Positions 17,660 to 26,685 of a stretch of 64,000 nt of DNA are shown here, piece after piece. The translations under genes were made by a program, and so were the position numbers. Every line of letters starts with the position of its first letter. Positions within the stretch are counted from its first letter, which is position 1. The notes beneath the pieces were generated by a model. That model was not told the DNA's origin, did no database searches, and saw nothing but the letters and a program-made list of their open reading frames with translations. Source of the DNA: Actinomycetota bacterium (lineage in GTDB: Bacteria > Actinomycetota > Acidimicrobiia > Acidimicrobiales > Ilumatobacteraceae); contig CANGIP010000001.1 in assembly GCA_947454105.1 (NCBI GenBank), positions 62,001 through 126,000 on the forward strand, written 5' to 3'.

Positions 17660-19102
17660 ATGAATACACCAAACGTTATTTCAATTATGCAGGCGCTCGC
17701 CGACAAGGCCGCCGAAAACCCGAATCGCACCGCAATTACTTGCGGTGATAAATCAGTAACTCGTGCAGAGCTTGAATCACGAACAAATCGCTTGGCCCGC
17801 GCCTACGCCGAACGCGGTGTTTCATTCGGCAGTTTTGTCACGGTCGCTTTACCAAACTCGGTTGAGTTTTACGAAGCATGTATTGCTGCATGGAAGCTTG
17901 GGGCGATTCCACAGCCGGTGAGTTACCGTTTGCCAAACCGCGAGCGCGAAGCCATCGTTGAACTTGCCGATTCGGCGCTTGTCGTTGGTGCCGAGCAATC
18001 GGCCCATCCTGGCCGTGCCACATTGCCCGCACATTTTGACGCATCGGCTTACGATGATTCACCTTTACCTGATGTGACTTCGCCCGCCATGAAGGCACCA
18101 ACGTCAGGCGGTTCAACCGGCCGACCCAAATTGATTGTTGCTGGTGATCCTGGCATCGTCAGCGTGGGTGCACCCGGCATGGGCCAGCGCGTCGACGGAG
18201 TTGTGTGCATTCCTGGACCGCTGTATCACAATGCACCGTTCTCATTTGGTGCTGGTTCACTTTTTCACGGCAACCATTTAGTTCTCTTGCCGCAATTCGA
18301 CGCCGAAGCAACATTGGCTGCAGTTGACAAGCACAGTGCCGATTGGATTTTGTTTGTTCCAACCATGATGTCGCGTATCTCACGTTTGCCCGAAGATGTA
18401 AAGAACAAATACGACCTCTCGTCGCTTTCAACTGTTTGGCATATGGCAGCGCCCTGCCCGCCATGGTTAAAAGAAGAATGGTGCAACTGGCTTGGCGGCG
18501 AAAAAATCATGGAGCTCTATGCCGGAACCGAAGCGCAGGCCGTCACCATTATTCGCGGCGATGAATGGTTGGCCCACCGCGGTTCAGTTGGCCGTTGCGT
18601 CACTGGCGAAATGAAAGTTCTCGACTCAGAGACGTACGAAGAGCTTCCTCGCGGAACCATCGGCGAAATCTTCATGCGCAATACCCGAGTGACGTACAAG
18701 TACCTCGGAGCCGAGGCCCGTAAATCACCAGACGGTTGGGAAAGTCTCGGAGACATCGGCAAGATTGACGAAGAGGGTTACATCTATCTCACCGATCGTC
18801 GTGGAGACATGATCTTGTCGGGTGGAGCCAACATCTATCCAGCCGAAGTTGAGGTCGCCTTGAGCGAACATCCCGATGTGGTGTCTTCGGCCGTTATTGG
18901 TTTGCCCGATGAAGATTTGGGCAACCGCATTCATGCGCTCGTACAGGTGTCAAAGCCGATTAACGAAGATGAGTTGCGGACATTCTTGAGTGATCGACTC
19001 GTTCGTTACAAGGTGCCACGCACATTTGAGTTCACAAGCGATGCGGTTCGCGACGACGCTGGCAAAGTACGCCGCTCAGCATTGCGCGACGAACGCTCGT
19101 AG
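17660..19102 (+). CDS. AMP-binding acyl-CoA synthetase (FadD-like)
   Basis: 480-residue ANL-superfamily ligase that adenylates a carboxylate and transfers it to CoA. The P-loop SGGSTGRPK lies near 150-158, the ELYAGTEAQ motif near 294-302, LTDRRGDMILSGGANIYP near 376-393, and the C-terminal catalytic Lys in GKVRRSALR. At 480 residues it is shorter than typical FadD proteins, in the range of bile-acid-CoA-ligase-like members. It follows the Rieske oxygenase closely and probably activates the acid that enters or leaves that reaction. The substrate is unknown. Confidence 0.9.
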   Translation: MNTPNVISIMQALADKAAENPNRTAITCGDKSVTRAELESRTNRLARAYAERGVSFGSFVTVALPNSVEFYEACIAAWKLGAIPQPVSYRLPNREREAIVELADSALVVGAEQSAHPGRATLPAHFDASAYDDSPLPDVTSPAMKAPTSGGSTGRPKLIVAGDPGIVSVGAPGMGQRVDGVVCIPGPLYHNAPFSFGAGSLFHGNHLVLLPQFDAEATLAAVDKHSADWILFVPTMMSRISRLPEDVKNKYDLSSLSTVWHMAAPCPPWLKEEWCNWLGGEKIMELYAGTEAQAVTIIRGDEWLAHRGSVGRCVTGEMKVLDSETYEELPRGTIGEIFMRNTRVTYKYLGAEARKSPDGWESLGDIGKIDEEGYIYLTDRRGDMILSGGANIYPAEVEVALSEHPDVVSSAVIGLPDEDLGNRIHALVQVSKPINEDELRTFLSDRLVRYKVPRTFEFTSDAVRDDAGKVRRSALRDERS

Positions 19103-19117
19103 GACTTAATCCTCTTA

Positions 19118-19141
19118 TTACACCATTTACTATTAGTGTAA
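19118..19141. repeat. Short imperfect-context inverted repeat in A+T-rich intergene
   Basis: TTACAC at 19118-19123 and GTGTAA at 19136-19141 with a 12-nt centre, inside the 72-bp gap between the CoA ligase and the repeat protein. It could be a weak terminator or an operator; there is no clean T-tract. Confidence 0.25.
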
Positions 19142-19174
19142 ATTTGGCATCAATTTAGGTGCTTAAATGCATCT

Positions 19175-21790
19175 ATGCGGAACCGATTTTTTGCCAGTCT
19201 CTTTGTCGTTGTTGCCTTGATCCTTGGTGTCACCAATTCAGCAAGCGCTGATCAATGGGATTACATATACGGCGAAGACCCAACAAACGCAAACAACGTC
19301 TCGGTCAACTTAGATGTCAAAATTGATCCACTTGGTGGGATTTATATCATCGGCTATTTCTACGGCCAATTTGAAGGTCTCCAAAGTGGCAGTGATTTTG
19401 CAAGATTTGTTCAACATCGTTCTGCAAGCGGAACCGTCGACTGGACCATTAAGTACATGTCTGAGCCAAGCAGCACGGTCCCCGCGCGAACTTTCGCTTC
19501 ATCCGTTGACGGCACCGGAACGCTATTCATTAATTCAAAGCCCAGTTATTTAGCCGCAAGATGGTTTTCTATCGATCGCGAAGGTCATTTAGTTGAGAAA
19601 TTGAGCCCTTCAGGTTTTAGCTGCCCGGTGGGTGTGGCCGCTCAGGACGGCGGGGTGATCGGTATCTGCATCGGAATTCCAGTCATGCTGCGTAAGGTCG
19701 ATAAGAATTTCGAATTAATTTGGGAAAAACCAGTCGAACAATACATAGACACGACCGCAAAAAGTAACAACGTGCAAGGATTCCGGCCGGAAGATGTTGA
19801 TGAGCAAATCATTCAAGGCGCAAACTCAAGTGTCTGGGTGATCGATGGCCTCAATTACAGTAACTTCTCGCAGACACAAAATAATTTGCCACTGTCACTT
19901 CGTTCAGCCTTAGCCATGACCCGCTTTGATTCCGCCACCGGAGAAAAACTGGTAGCAATCAAACATTATGGTTTGCTACCTCTGAAAGCCGTCACTATCG
20001 GCGAGCGCGAAGTTTGGATGTCTGTCAAAACCCTAGATACTTCAGCCTGCTATCTAGGCGACTGTAGTGAAGAACATCCGAATGCGATTTTTGATAGTTC
20101 AAATGGAGCGATCAAGGGTTACACCACCGGAAATTTTGGCATCTTCCCGAGGTTTGGGCGTTCCACATTGGTTTCAGAGGGTTACAAATACCTATTCGAA
20201 AACGGGTTTACGTCAACCAACCTCTCTATCGGCGACGGCACGTCTAGACCCGATTGGTGCATCATCAATCCATTCAGTTGGACTTCACCAAGTTGGGTCG
20301 GTGCGCAAAACGAAAGTTTTATAGGTTTCTACTCCGCCGATTGTTCAACTCAAGCCTCATGGTCCACGTTTATTACCAATGATGGACGACGCCTGATCAT
20401 GGCTATCAATAATCAACTAGCCGTTTGGGAAATCACTGGCACCAATCTGCCAAGTATCGGTCGACTCATCAGTCGACAGACTTTTTCAAGCACAATTCAG
20501 GCTGTAGACGCCGACAATCTTGGAAATATTTATGTCGTTGGTTCAACATTTGAAACCCGAGTGATTCAATCAAATGAACTTCGGCAACCTGCCGGGAACA
20601 TTCAAACTCAATCACTTTCTGCGAACCGTGCATTCATCTCGCGTAACCCGATGGGACGTATCTCTCTCGATGTTCTGCCACGTACTCCGCTACGCATCAA
20701 AGTTGCAGGAACCAACGGAGTCCCAGCCACTGGTGTCGGTGCTGTGTCAATGAACGTCACTGTCACGTCACCCGATGGCGAGGGATTCATCACGGTATAC
20801 CCGTGCGATTCAAAGCCCGATGCATCAAACCTCAATTACACGCTCGATCAAACAGTGCCTAATGCGGTCATCGCGCCAGTTTCTTCAACTGGTGATGTCT
20901 GCTTCTATACAAATACCGAAACCCATTTACTTGCCGATATCAACGGCTACTTCCCCACTGGTCAAGGCTTCACTGCTGCCGGCCCAGCTCGCGTCTTTGA
21001 TACGCGTGCCGCATCGGGCCAAGGTTTGCGAACAGTGAACAAAGTCAAAATTGGTGGCGATCGAGAAGTGCGTGTCCAAATGACTGGAATTGCAGGAATA
21101 ACACCATCAACCGGAGTCGGCGCAGTTTCTCTCAACATCACTGCAACCGGAACGACCGCTGATGATTTCGGTGGCTATGTCACGGTCTACCCGTGCGGCA
21201 ATCGGCCAAATGCATCAAGCATCAACTTCGTCTCCGGTCAAACAGTGCCTAACGCTGTCATTGCGCCAGTTTCAGCATCAGGAGAAGTGTGCTTCTACGC
21301 CCGAGGCACCACCGATCTCATCGTTGATATCAACGGATATTTTCTCAGTGGTGCAGGCTTTACACCCACGACTCCGACACGTATCGCAGATACCCGTTCT
21401 GGATCCGATCAAGGGGTTCGAACAGTGACTAAGACCAAAGTCGGAGGTGACACAACTTTGAAAGTTAAGTTCACCGACATCGCCGGCCTGACTCCGTCGT
21501 CAGGTGTTGGCGCTGTTTCACTCAACGTCACAGCAACGGGCACAACTGCCGACGAATTCGGTGGTTACGTCACTGTGTACCCATGTGGGGCAATACCCAA
21601 CGCATCAAATCTCAACTTTGTCTCGGGGCAAATAGTTCCCAATGCTGTGATCGCACCAGTTTCAGCATCGGGAGAAGTGTGCTTCTACGCCCGAGGCACC
21701 ACCGACCTCATCGTCGACCTCAATGGATACTTCTTGACTGGAGCAGGCTTCACACCAATGTCGCCAATTCGACTGTTTGATACTCGTTAA
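19175..21790 (+). CDS. Secreted beta-propeller-like protein with three C-terminal 130-residue repeats
   Basis: 871-residue exported protein. The signal peptide (basic start, then a hydrophobic core, cleavage near ASA-D at 25) is followed by about 450 residues with SBBP-like strands such as GGIYIIGYF and GNIYVVGST, suggesting a beta-propeller. The last 390 residues are three tandem 130-residue units, each with TGVGAVS/NVT, VYPCG, PNAVIAPVS, EVCFY and DINGYF, and ending at (F)DTR. The protein stops right after the third DTR, with no sorting motif or terminal membrane helix. Conserved Cys pairs in each unit suggest disulfides. The function is unknown; adhesion or surface binding is a guess. The repeats resemble modules common in Acidimicrobiia surface proteins. 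Confidence 0.85.
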   Translation: MRNRFFASLFVVVALILGVTNSASADQWDYIYGEDPTNANNVSVNLDVKIDPLGGIYIIGYFYGQFEGLQSGSDFARFVQHRSASGTVDWTIKYMSEPSSTVPARTFASSVDGTGTLFINSKPSYLAARWFSIDREGHLVEKLSPSGFSCPVGVAAQDGGVIGICIGIPVMLRKVDKNFELIWEKPVEQYIDTTAKSNNVQGFRPEDVDEQIIQGANSSVWVIDGLNYSNFSQTQNNLPLSLRSALAMTRFDSATGEKLVAIKHYGLLPLKAVTIGEREVWMSVKTLDTSACYLGDCSEEHPNAIFDSSNGAIKGYTTGNFGIFPRFGRSTLVSEGYKYLFENGFTSTNLSIGDGTSRPDWCIINPFSWTSPSWVGAQNESFIGFYSADCSTQASWSTFITNDGRRLIMAINNQLAVWEITGTNLPSIGRLISRQTFSSTIQAVDADNLGNIYVVGSTFETRVIQSNELRQPAGNIQTQSLSANRAFISRNPMGRISLDVLPRTPLRIKVAGTNGVPATGVGAVSMNVTVTSPDGEGFITVYPCDSKPDASNLNYTLDQTVPNAVIAPVSSTGDVCFYTNTETHLLADINGYFPTGQGFTAAGPARVFDTRAASGQGLRTVNKVKIGGDREVRVQMTGIAGITPSTGVGAVSLNITATGTTADDFGGYVTVYPCGNRPNASSINFVSGQTVPNAVIAPVSASGEVCFYARGTTDLIVDINGYFLSGAGFTPTTPTRIADTRSGSDQGVRTVTKTKVGGDTTLKVKFTDIAGLTPSSGVGAVSLNVTATGTTADEFGGYVTVYPCGAIPNASNLNFVSGQIVPNAVIAPVSASGEVCFYARGTTDLIVDLNGYFLTGAGFTPMSPIRLFDTR
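20618..21787 (+). repeat. Three tandem 390-bp coding repeats
   Basis: Unit boundaries taken at the DTR codons fall at 21007, 21397 and 21787, giving exactly 390 bp (130 codons) per unit. Units 2 and 3 are nearly identical over long stretches at protein level and share long DNA stretches around the EVCFYARGTTDLIVD coding part. Unit 1 is more diverged. This indicates a recent duplication of the last unit. Confidence 0.85.
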
Positions 21791-21795
21791 ATCAA

Positions 21796-22974
21796 TCAGC
21801 TGAATTTGACGGGCAAAGATTGAATGCCGCGCACGAAAGATGCGTGGCTATACACCGGCTGATAATTCGGGTCGGCGAATTCAATTGTGTTCGTTCGCTT
21901 GAATAGCTCGGTATAAATCGAGCGCAATTCGAGTCGCGCCAAACTTGCACCTAGGCATAGGTGCGGCCCCCAACCAAACGCAATATGAGGGTTCGGGCTA
22001 CGAGTCACATCAAAAGTATGTGGTTCAACAAACATGTCCTCATCGCGATTAGCCGCGGTGTAGTTCATGATCACCTGAGAATCTTTCGGAATCTTGATGC
22101 CACGAATCTCAACATCTTCAGTCGTGACCCGCACCATGTTGATAATCGGTGTCACCCAACGCAAGCACTCTTCAATGGCCCGCTCAAGATCTTCCGGTGA
22201 TCGTCGCGCAATAGCCATTTGCTCTGGATTACGAATCATTGCCTCAAGGCCGCCCGTGATGACATTACGTGTGGTTTCGTTACCACCAACTAAAAGCAGT
22301 AGTGCATTACCAACGACATGTTCGTCGTCCATGCCACTTCCATCTTCAGCTGCAACGACAAGTTTGCTCACTAAATCATCGCCCGGATTCTTTTTGCGTT
22401 GTTCAATGACTTCAGAGATGTACACGTAGTACTCAAAGGCCGCGTTGACCACATCGTCGGTGATGTACTTCGGGTCATCAGCGCCATTGATCATGGCGTC
22501 GCTCCAGTGTTGCAACTTGTCGTAGTCGCTTTCGGGAGCACCGAGCATTTCACCAATTAAAGTCATCGGTAAAAGACGTGCAATATCGGCGACAATGTCA
22601 CACGAACCACGAGTAACTGCGGCATCAACTAAACGGCGTGCAACATCTTCGACATGAGTTTGATATGCCGCCATTTGACGAGGCGTAAATCCGCGTGCCA
22701 CCACTCGACGTTGATCGGCATGACTCGGATCGTCACTGTCAATCATCGAGGGTTGCACAACACCATTTGGACGAGATCCAATAATGCCACTCGCAAAGAT
22801 CTGGGCCTGGCGCTCGGCCAAACGAATATCTTCAATCTTTGTCAACGCCCAAATGCCATTAATGTCCTGATACACGGGCTCATTTCGACGAATCCACTCA
22901 AGAGTCGGAAACGGATCGTTTTGGTACATGTCACGGTCGAGAATGTTTACCTTCACGTATTGCACCCTAGCCAT
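21796..22974 (-). CDS. Cytochrome P450, CYP142-like steroid C26-monooxygenase candidate
   Basis: 392-residue soluble P450. It has the I-helix motif GGNETT (230-235), the K-helix ExxR at E269-R272, and the heme loop FGWGPHLCLG with C340. The N-terminal MIDSDDPSHADQRRVV segment and the ending FVRGIQSLPVKF are typical of the CYP125/CYP142 steroid-oxidising group. CYP142 (Rv3518c) lies near fadD19 and echA19 in M. tuberculosis. It would hydroxylate the sterol side-chain terminus at C26/27; ferredoxin and reductase are not adjacent. The ATG at 22974 gives the family's length; a longer frame would overlap the divergent lipoprotein gene. CYP142 assignment is inference from alignment by eye. Confidence 0.88.
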   Translation of the reverse strand: MARVQYVKVNILDRDMYQNDPFPTLEWIRRNEPVYQDINGIWALTKIEDIRLAERQAQIFASGIIGSRPNGVVQPSMIDSDDPSHADQRRVVARGFTPRQMAAYQTHVEDVARRLVDAAVTRGSCDIVADIARLLPMTLIGEMLGAPESDYDKLQHWSDAMINGADDPKYITDDVVNAAFEYYVYISEVIEQRKKNPGDDLVSKLVVAAEDGSGMDDEHVVGNALLLLVGGNETTRNVITGGLEAMIRNPEQMAIARRSPEDLERAIEECLRWVTPIINMVRVTTEDVEIRGIKIPKDSQVIMNYTAANRDEDMFVEPHTFDVTRSPNPHIAFGWGPHLCLGASLARLELRSIYTELFKRTNTIEFADPNYQPVYSHASFVRGIQSLPVKFS

Positions 22975-23050
22975 AAAGATGCGTGCGATTAAAGGGCACG
23001 TCACAGTCGAAAGGTGCAACTTTTGCCGCCAGACCAGCCAAAATGGAGAT

Positions 23051-24523
23051 GTGAATCGTTTGACATCTCTCTCGCTCGCCACTGCTCTTATTTTTGTGTC
23101 CATTGGCTGTTCTAACCGTGGTGAGGAAACTGCGCCACTCGAAACCTCGGTTGCACCAACCGACGCACCAGGAACTGAATCGACAAGCGACACCACACTT
23201 GCTCCCGAGTCACCAACCGTGATGTTTGGTGATCTTGAATCACCTTGTGGTCCCGCTATTGATGGGATCACGCCCACCATTAAGGCCGATGAAAATGGCG
23301 GGTCAGCAGACGCACTACAAGTAGCGACCCCATCAGACAAGGGCAACTCATTTGTACCTGGACTCAACGGAGAACTTTACGACGCAGGGATTGCATTTGA
23401 AGGATGGTGCAACGCACAAGGCGGAATCGCCGGAATGCCGTTGAAAGTTATTGATGCCGACGCCAAACTTTTTGAAGTACCAGTGCAAATGGAAAACGTT
23501 TGCTCGAATGCATTTGCCATGGTCGGCGGCGGTTGGGCGATGGACGATCAAGAATTCCCGCGCTTCCACGAGTGCGGAATGATTGATGTTGCAGGCTTTG
23601 TCGTCACAGCCGCCAAGTCACAAGCCGACAACACCTTCTCACCGCTACCCAACCCTTCAAACAAAAAAGACGAAGGTTGGTTCAAGTGGGCCGTTGCTGC
23701 TTATCCCGAAGCTATGCAGCACTTCGCAACGGTGTACAGCGATATCTTGACGGCCCAAGTTGTTGAACAGCAGTACCGTGAAGGTGCTGCAATCATTGGT
23801 GGCGTCACGGTTGTTGATCAGATTCCCTACAGCTCGGTTGGCGAAACCTCGTGGCTTCCCATTGCTCAACGCCTCAAAAATAGCGGTGTACGCGCCATCA
23901 GTTTGGTTGGCGTTCCCGAGGTATTGCCGCAACTCACAAAAGCTCTTGACGAACTCGGATACACGATTGACCTCATCATGGTTGATGCTGGTTTTTATGC
24001 TGATGTGCTGATCAATAACGGTGGCAGCAGCGTTGAAGGCGTCGTCGTACGAACAGGTTTCTCATTATTTGAAGAAGCCGACCGCGTGCCAGCCGTTCGG
24101 GATTATCTCGACATGATGAGCACGTATCGTCCTGACGGAAAAGTGTCAGGACTAGGTATGCAATCTGCATCGGCATTCTTATTGTTTGCCACTGCCGCGA
24201 AGAACTGTGTCATGAACAACAATGGCCAGATCAGCCGTGCCTGCATTGTTGATGAAGTCAGCAAAGTTCGTGAATGGTCTGGCGGCGGATTACATGCAGT
24301 TGCTAGTCCTGGAAACAACGAACCAAGTCCGTGCTATCAAATGATCACAATCAAAGACGCAAAGTTCACTCGCCTCTATCCGCCGCTCAATCCAACCGAT
24401 GCTGACAAGGCCCTCATTCCGACAGCAACAATTACTGAAGATGGATGGGCCTGCGACGATTCAACTTTGGTTGATCTCACTGGTGATTATGGCGATGTCA
24501 GTATTGGCAAAATCGCCAAGTAA
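23051..24523 (+). CDS. Liv-type ABC substrate-binding lipoprotein, orphan paralog
   Basis: 490-residue lipoprotein. A signal peptide ends in SIGC, followed by a Thr/Ala/Asp/Pro-rich linker with TDAP, then a two-lobed periplasmic-binding-protein type 1 domain. It is clearly paralogous to the 40667 protein: both share SPCGPA, the GWCNAQGGI block, GGGW-x-x-DDQ, and FPRFHECGMI. No permease or ATPase is adjacent, so it probably feeds the importer at 42174-45858 or an outside one. The start is taken as GTG at 23051 although GGAG sits only 2 nt upstream; TTG at 23060 is an alternative. It is divergent from the P450 with 76 bp between, suggesting shared control. Confidence 0.88.
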   Translation: MNRLTSLSLATALIFVSIGCSNRGEETAPLETSVAPTDAPGTESTSDTTLAPESPTVMFGDLESPCGPAIDGITPTIKADENGGSADALQVATPSDKGNSFVPGLNGELYDAGIAFEGWCNAQGGIAGMPLKVIDADAKLFEVPVQMENVCSNAFAMVGGGWAMDDQEFPRFHECGMIDVAGFVVTAAKSQADNTFSPLPNPSNKKDEGWFKWAVAAYPEAMQHFATVYSDILTAQVVEQQYREGAAIIGGVTVVDQIPYSSVGETSWLPIAQRLKNSGVRAISLVGVPEVLPQLTKALDELGYTIDLIMVDAGFYADVLINNGGSSVEGVVVRTGFSLFEEADRVPAVRDYLDMMSTYRPDGKVSGLGMQSASAFLLFATAAKNCVMNNNGQISRACIVDEVSKVREWSGGGLHAVASPGNNEPSPCYQMITIKDAKFTRLYPPLNPTDADKALIPTATITEDGWACDDSTLVDLTGDYGDVSIGKIAK

Positions 24524-24524
24524 A

Positions 24525-26600
24525 TCAGATCTTTTCGACCTGAACTTGGGTGTCGTAGTACGACACACCACCGCCGTATGTGGCCATCAAATCATTGGTT
24601 AAAGCATTCACTGTCTTTGTGTCTTTCGTACGGTCACCCACCCAGCCAAAAGGAACCACAACCAGGCCTGGTCGCACGCGACCACCATTCACAGCTACTC
24701 GCGCGACGACATTGAGTTCGCCACGCTGGTTGAAAACTCGCACTCGATCGCCATCGGCGATCCCCCGCTGAGTTGCATCAACGAGATCAAGCTCACAAAA
24801 CATTTCACCTTCAGGAGTCGCGTGATGCGGCAGGTTTGAGTATGTCGAATTCAAAAAGCGCACATGAGTTTTGGGCGACATCAATGACAATGGATACTGG
24901 GCTTGACCCGTCGGATCGGCAGCCATTTCCTCGCCAGCCAAATATGTCGGCAACGCGGGCAACCCAACAGCCGGCAAACCATGGTTGATCAACATTGCTT
25001 TGCCGGACGCTGTTTCAAATCCGCCGTTTGCGTACGGTAATAAGTCGACTGGCAATGACAATCGGACAAAGCCATCAGCTTTTAATTTTTCAATATCAAG
25101 ATCATGCAGCGCGCTCGTCAATAACGACTCGTCGTCTTCAAAAAGTTCGGGTTCGGTGAAACCACATGCCGCAGACAATCTGCGCCACAGTTCGGTATTG
25201 GCAACACTCTCGCCCAATGGCTGAATTGCTTGATGATTCCAACCTACATAGAGATGACCCCACGACGGAACAACATCTATCTGTTCAATTTGTGTACAGG
25301 CCGGAAAAATCACATCGGCATACTTTGCGGTGTCGGTCATGAACTGTTCAGAGACCACCGTGAAAAGATCTTCGCGCTCAAGCCCACGTCGTATGAGCTC
25401 TGCATTCGGTGCGGTCACTAAAGGATTGCCGTTATAGACGAACAACATCTTGACCGGTGGCGCAAGAGTTGCATCATTCAAAACTCGGCCAAGACGATTC
25501 ATACTCAACGGTCGACGTACTTTGCCCACATCCAACGATGGGACATCAAAAACCGAATCGTCGACATTGGTCGCGGCATATGAACCGACACTTCGTGAGA
25601 ATCCCCCGCCTTTGTGCCTCCATGCGCCAGTCAGCATGGGCAAGCAAGTAAGGGTACGGAAAAACATGATTCCGTGCTCGCGATGTTCAGCACCAATCAA
25701 CGAACGAATAAAGGCGGGCTTGATCGTTCCGTAATCGCGAGCCAAAGTTTCGATCTCGTCAATCGAGATACCACACACTTTGGCAGCCCGAGCGGGCGTC
25801 CACTGCGACACCTGTTCTTTCAGTTCATCAAAACCTTCGGTGTACTGCGTGATGTAATCGACATCAAGCAATTCATCGCGAATCAATATGTGCATCAGCG
25901 CCAACATGAGCGCAACATCGGTGCCAGGTAACGGTTGAATAAAAACATCGGCAGCTTCGGCAGTCATCGTTCGCAATGGATCAATCACAACGACTTTGGC
26001 GCCATTGGCCCGAGCCTTTTCGATGAATGGCCAAAGATGGCGGTTAGCCAAACGGGTATTGGTTCCCCATAAAAGAATGAGTTGTGCAAACTCGATATCC
26101 ATTGGGTCATTGGCCAAGGGTGACCCAAGGGTCAAAGTCGATCCAACCATCGCGGTTGCTCCGCACAATGAATCGACTTGACGCGAAGCCCCAACCATGG
26201 CAAAGAATCGTCGGTCGAGTGAATTCATTTGGATAAGCCCCTGGGTGCCAGCCGATCCCCAGGGCATGATCGCTTCGCCACCGAACTCGACCGAAACTTC
26301 ATGAACCCGAGAAGCCACTAGATGAAGAGCCTCATCCCATGTTGCTTGGCGGAATTCGCCCGTCCCCTTAACTCCGGTTCGAATGAGGGGATACAAAATA
26401 CGATCGGGGCTATAGACCCGATCTAAAAATCGGTTGACCTTGGGGCATAGCTCGCCTTGCGAATAGGGATGCTGCGCATTACCCCGCATTTTGACGGCAA
26501 CGCCACCCTCAACGGTGACTTCCCAACCGCACGAGTCTGGACAGTCGTGATGACACGTTCCAAGAACAACGCGAGAACCTTCATGGGTCGATGAACTCAT
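24525..26600 (-). CDS. Molybdopterin-dependent oxidoreductase (DMSO-reductase/FDH-like family)
   Basis: 691-residue single-subunit bis-MGD enzyme. An N-terminal [4Fe-4S] site is visible: C16, C20, C24 and C52 in CHHDCPDSC...GELCPK. The molybdopterin domain follows, and the dinucleotide-binding domain starts near residue 570 (SPKTHVRFLNSTYSN). A candidate Mo ligand is C146 in DSLCGATA; there is no selenocysteine. No twin-arginine signal is visible, so it is cytoplasmic, and no electron-transfer or membrane subunit is adjacent. The substrate is unknown. Members are often annotated as formate dehydrogenase or thiosulfate reductase, but neither is supported. It lies 1 nt from the convergent binding-protein gene. 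Confidence 0.9.
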   Translation of the reverse strand: MSSSTHEGSRVVLGTCHHDCPDSCGWEVTVEGGVAVKMRGNAQHPYSQGELCPKVNRFLDRVYSPDRILYPLIRTGVKGTGEFRQATWDEALHLVASRVHEVSVEFGGEAIMPWGSAGTQGLIQMNSLDRRFFAMVGASRQVDSLCGATAMVGSTLTLGSPLANDPMDIEFAQLILLWGTNTRLANRHLWPFIEKARANGAKVVVIDPLRTMTAEAADVFIQPLPGTDVALMLALMHILIRDELLDVDYITQYTEGFDELKEQVSQWTPARAAKVCGISIDEIETLARDYGTIKPAFIRSLIGAEHREHGIMFFRTLTCLPMLTGAWRHKGGGFSRSVGSYAATNVDDSVFDVPSLDVGKVRRPLSMNRLGRVLNDATLAPPVKMLFVYNGNPLVTAPNAELIRRGLEREDLFTVVSEQFMTDTAKYADVIFPACTQIEQIDVVPSWGHLYVGWNHQAIQPLGESVANTELWRRLSAACGFTEPELFEDDESLLTSALHDLDIEKLKADGFVRLSLPVDLLPYANGGFETASGKAMLINHGLPAVGLPALPTYLAGEEMAADPTGQAQYPLSLMSPKTHVRFLNSTYSNLPHHATPEGEMFCELDLVDATQRGIADGDRVRVFNQRGELNVVARVAVNGGRVRPGLVVVPFGWVGDRTKDTKTVNALTNDLMATYGGGVSYYDTQVQVEKI

Positions 26601-26631
26601 ATAACCATTCTGCCAGCAAGTGACTCGGCTA

Positions 26632-26653
26632 TCACGAGGGTTTAAGATCGTGA
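26632..26653. promoter_or_regulatory. Inverted repeat between divergent genes (possible operator)
   Basis: TCACGA at 26632-26637 and TCGTGA at 26648-26653 with a 10-nt centre, in the 82-bp space between the molybdopterin enzyme and the NTF2-like gene. The arms are six bases, so chance occurrence is possible. Confidence 0.3.
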
Positions 26654-26671
26654 CGGTAGTTCATGAGTCCC

Positions 26672-26685
26672 AGGGGGAAAATATG
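26672..26685 (+). promoter_or_regulatory. Purine-rich RBS leader of the NTF2-like gene
   Basis: AGGGGGAAAATATG ends with the start codon at 26683. It is the same 14 bases as at 16467-16480, while the sequence further upstream differs. Confidence 0.6.

Noticed and set aside
22975-23367. 131-residue N-terminal extension of the P450 frame
   Set aside because: It runs antisense through the signal peptide and linker of the binding lipoprotein and is not P450-like.
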